Shown here: in pieces, positions 62,257 to 64,000 of the stretch | Position numbering within the stretch: position 1 is the stretch's first letter | Layout: the number at the start of each line of letters is the position of its first letter | NCBI RefSeq assembly: GCF_010501105.1 | Contig: NZ_QVMQ01000009.1 | Location: 62,001-126,000 of the forward strand | Source of the DNA: Dysgonomonas sp. 511 | GTDB taxonomy: Bacteria > Bacteroidota > Bacteroidia > Bacteroidales > Dysgonomonadaceae | DNA length: 64,000 nucleotides | Direction of reading: 5' to 3' | Position numbers and translations under genes: made by a program | The notes under the pieces: generated by a model | What the model was told of the DNA's origin: nothing | Seen by the model: the letters and a program-made list of their open reading frames with translations, nothing else | The model's database searches: none

Positions 62257-62335
62257 GAGTCTGTTTAAATTTTATAACAGAACTCTATACTAAAGAACCT
62301 ATAAGAAATATTTTCGCTAAAATTTAATCAGGCTC
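62257..62335. mobile_element. IS-end-like MITE, short copy (79 bp)
   Basis: The ends are GAGTCTGTTTAAATTTTA (62257-62274) and TAAAATTTAATCAGGCTC (62318-62335), inverted repeats with 2 mismatches in 18. A TAA stands on both sides (62254-62256, which is also the stop codon of the gene before, and 62336-62338), fitting a 3-bp TNA target duplication. The interior matches the right end of the element at 6575-6768. Confidence 0.8.
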
Positions 62336-62370
62336 TAAAGGTAAATTAAAAAATATCTTCAATAGAAAAT

Positions 62371-62408
62371 AAGGTTGTATATTTGTAGAAGGATATACAA
62401 CCTTTTTT
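62371..62408 (+). terminator. Hairpin with T-run just before the GT-C gene, enclosing a -7 box
   Basis: Stem AAGGTTGTAT (62371-62380) / ATACAACCTT (62395-62404) then TTTT, directly before the ATG at 62409. A TATATTTG word (62378-62385), a full -7 match, spans the left arm and loop. It may end transcription from the HdeD-like gene, or attenuate the gene that follows. Confidence 0.65.
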
Positions 62409-63926
62409 ATGATCAGACCCGAAAATAAGAATATAGCAATAACAGTTGGAATGTTATTGTTTTCTTTTATCATCTGTTTTCTCAATTTCAAGACCTCGCC
62501 ATTGTACCTTATCAACGAATGGTGCGACCCCAATATATATTTTTCTATTGGCAAAGGTATGTTCAACGGCAAAGTAGTGTATAAAGACCTGTTCGATCAC
62601 AAAGGCCCGCTTATTTTCATTATCTATGGCATAGGCTACCTGATATCCAATACCAGCTTTACAGGAGTTTACCTGATACAATCCCTCTTTCTATTCACCA
62701 GCCTGCTCTTTGCCTATAAGCTATCGAAACTATATCTAAATGATATACAATCATTTATAATAACATTAATTTATACCTGCCTATTCTTTAGCAAGACAGG
62801 GACCGGCGGATCGGCAGACGAGTTTATGCTACCTTTTTTTACAGTCAGTTTCTATTATTTCATCTTATACTTCAAAAAAGAAAACAACCTGAAACAAGCA
62901 ACCGTAAACAAAATAATGCTGATACAGGGGCTCACTTTCGGAGCTGTATTCTTTATTAAATTCAGCGCAGCAATATTCTGGATACCTATATTGGCAGCCA
63001 TCTATTATACACTGTTTGCAAGCAAAAAATATAAGGAAGCATTATCGGCAATACTATATACCACATTGGGTTTCAGCATACTGGCAGCCCCTCTCCTACT
63101 CTACTTCCTGATAAACTCGGCATTTGGCGACTTTGTATTTGCATACTTCAAGTTCAACGCCATTTATGCCAATACAGGGTTTACTATCAATACATTAAAG
63201 ACTATCGCAGGACGGTTTATAGGCGTCGGCCGCGAATTTTATATTGCATGGGCATTGACATTAGGCGGACTTGCTGTTATACTCTTTTCAAACAGGTTTG
63301 TACAGAAAAAAGTATATAAAGCGGCAATACTCATTTCATTTATAATCACTTACCTGCCTATAGCCAATAGCCGCTTTCATCATCTCTATGCTTATATAGT
63401 GCTTTATGTACTTGCTATAATAGCACTTATTTATTTGTTTCAACTTATCAACAGCTATATAAAATCTCCTGTAAAAATAAAGCCTGCTATCTTATATATT
63501 ACCGTGCCCGTTATCACAATAGTATCTATAACACACTATCATACAGTGCTATATAACAACAAAGACTGCCTGTCGTTCAGCTATTGCCGCGATAAATGCT
63601 GGATGCTACAAAAAGACTTTGCAGAGGTAATAAAAACACGGGAAAACCCTACCCTACTCGACCTCGGACTCGACCGGGGCATATTCACCACAAGCGGCGT
63701 AGTACCCACATTCAAGTATTTTTTCCATCCGCTGATATCGGACGAAGATTTCCCCGAAATACTTGAATACCAAACAGAATTGGTGAAAAATAAAGAACCG
63801 ATGTTTATAGTTACCACCGATAAGAATTTCCCTTACCTGATGGAAAACTACGATATAGCAGCCATAGATACTTTCCATTATCTGGGCAACGACTTACATA
63901 CATACCTCTTCGAAAGAAAAGAATAA
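62409..63926 (+). CDS. GT-C-like glycosyltransferase, multi-pass membrane protein
   Basis: The 505-residue protein has about eleven helices. The first outer loop has N-E-W-C-D-P-N-I-Y-F and further on Y-K-D-L-F-D-H-K-G-P-L, where acidic residues stand as in GT39/GT83-type enzymes; the sequence F-D-H-K-G-P is typical of this branch. The C-terminal soluble part starts near residue 385. It probably moves a sugar from a polyprenyl carrier. It is not closely like the ArnT-like enzyme at 9.9 kb. Acceptor unknown. The dtd gene follows by 4 bp. Confidence 0.78.
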   Translation: MIRPENKNIAITVGMLLFSFIICFLNFKTSPLYLINEWCDPNIYFSIGKGMFNGKVVYKDLFDHKGPLIFIIYGIGYLISNTSFTGVYLIQSLFLFTSLLFAYKLSKLYLNDIQSFIITLIYTCLFFSKTGTGGSADEFMLPFFTVSFYYFILYFKKENNLKQATVNKIMLIQGLTFGAVFFIKFSAAIFWIPILAAIYYTLFASKKYKEALSAILYTTLGFSILAAPLLLYFLINSAFGDFVFAYFKFNAIYANTGFTINTLKTIAGRFIGVGREFYIAWALTLGGLAVILFSNRFVQKKVYKAAILISFIITYLPIANSRFHHLYAYIVLYVLAIIALIYLFQLINSYIKSPVKIKPAILYITVPVITIVSITHYHTVLYNNKDCLSFSYCRDKCWMLQKDFAEVIKTRENPTLLDLGLDRGIFTTSGVVPTFKYFFHPLISDEDFPEILEYQTELVKNKEPMFIVTTDKNFPYLMENYDIAAIDTFHYLGNDLHTYLFERKE

Positions 63927-63930
63927 AAAC

Positions 63931-64000
63931 ATGAGAATACTTATACAACGCACCCTGCAAGCTTCGGTAACGATAGACAATAAGATCAAATCTTCCATCG
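63931..64000 (+). CDS. dtd: D-aminoacyl-tRNA deacylase (5' part)
   Basis: The first 23 codons of dtd, cut by the window edge. They read M-R-I-L-I-Q-R-T-L-Q-A-S-V-T-I-D-N-K-I-K, which is the N-terminus of Dtd enzymes (M-R-x-x-I-Q-R-x-x-x-A-S-V). Dtd removes D-amino acids from tRNA. It starts 4 bp after the GT-C gene, so the two may be co-transcribed. Confidence 0.8.
   Translation, partial: MRILIQRTLQASVTIDNKIKSSI

Overview
The window is chromosomal DNA from a Bacteroidales bacterium, most like Dysgonomonas and its relatives; I infer this from gene content and did not search for it. Signs are the Bacteroidetes -7 promoter word TAnnTTTG (twice with a TTTG box 19-20 bp upstream), starts without a clear Shine-Dalgarno sequence, many small lipoproteins with an N-terminal Cys, a lipoprotein Omp85 of the TamL type, a menaquinone methyltransferase, a thrA plus phosphoglycerate-mutase-like pair, and an rSAM/lipoprotein pair. 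I saw no rRNA, tRNA, CRISPR array or intact insertion sequence.

Layout. 1-3.6 kb: the 3' end of a PBP4-type carboxypeptidase, galE, yjdM and a ROK kinase. 3.8-11.7 kb: mostly membrane and envelope genes (acyltransferase, BASS-type transporter, GtrA protein, ArnT-like GT-C transferase, a membrane protein with a decayed Nudix domain). 12.2-19.4 kb: DNA repair and stress genes (uvrA, endonuclease V, small tyrosine phosphatase, cbpA/cbpM, a DEDD exonuclease overlapping a DUF5063 gene, a DUF5131 gene). 19.4-24 kb: repeats, a tonB remnant, an acetyltransferase, the radical SAM/lipoprotein pair and two lipoproteins. 24-31 kb: ffh, an AT-rich DUF6056 gene, and a purC / zeta-like kinase / menG run. 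31-38.4 kb: a YciO-like gene, an S41 protease lipoprotein, thrA and the likely homoserine kinase partner. 38.6-45.3 kb: tamL, a lipoprotein made of two repeat arrays, an orphan tape-measure-like coiled-coil protein and small lipoproteins. 45.6-53 kb: mutS, a DKNYY protein, an SGNH-like esterase, valS. 53.4-64 kb: ten genes, all on the + strand: ygiQ, a TlpA-like gene, mnmG, three parS-like sites, apt, uvrC, an acyltransferase, an HdeD-like gene, a GT-C transferase and the start of dtd.

The housekeeping genes form recognisable short operons with newer envelope genes set between them. Intergenic DNA holds at least three repeat families: an IS-end-like element of 79-194 bp, a MITE with 18-bp inverted ends and in one copy a perfect 10-bp target duplication, and a mosaic family rich in GATACAAG and TGTTACAAG words. 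The most notable items are the three parS-like palindromes spaced exactly 45 bp apart between mnmG and apt, the rSAM/lipoprotein pair, the two-array repeat lipoprotein, and the phage-tape-measure-like gene with no other phage genes near it.
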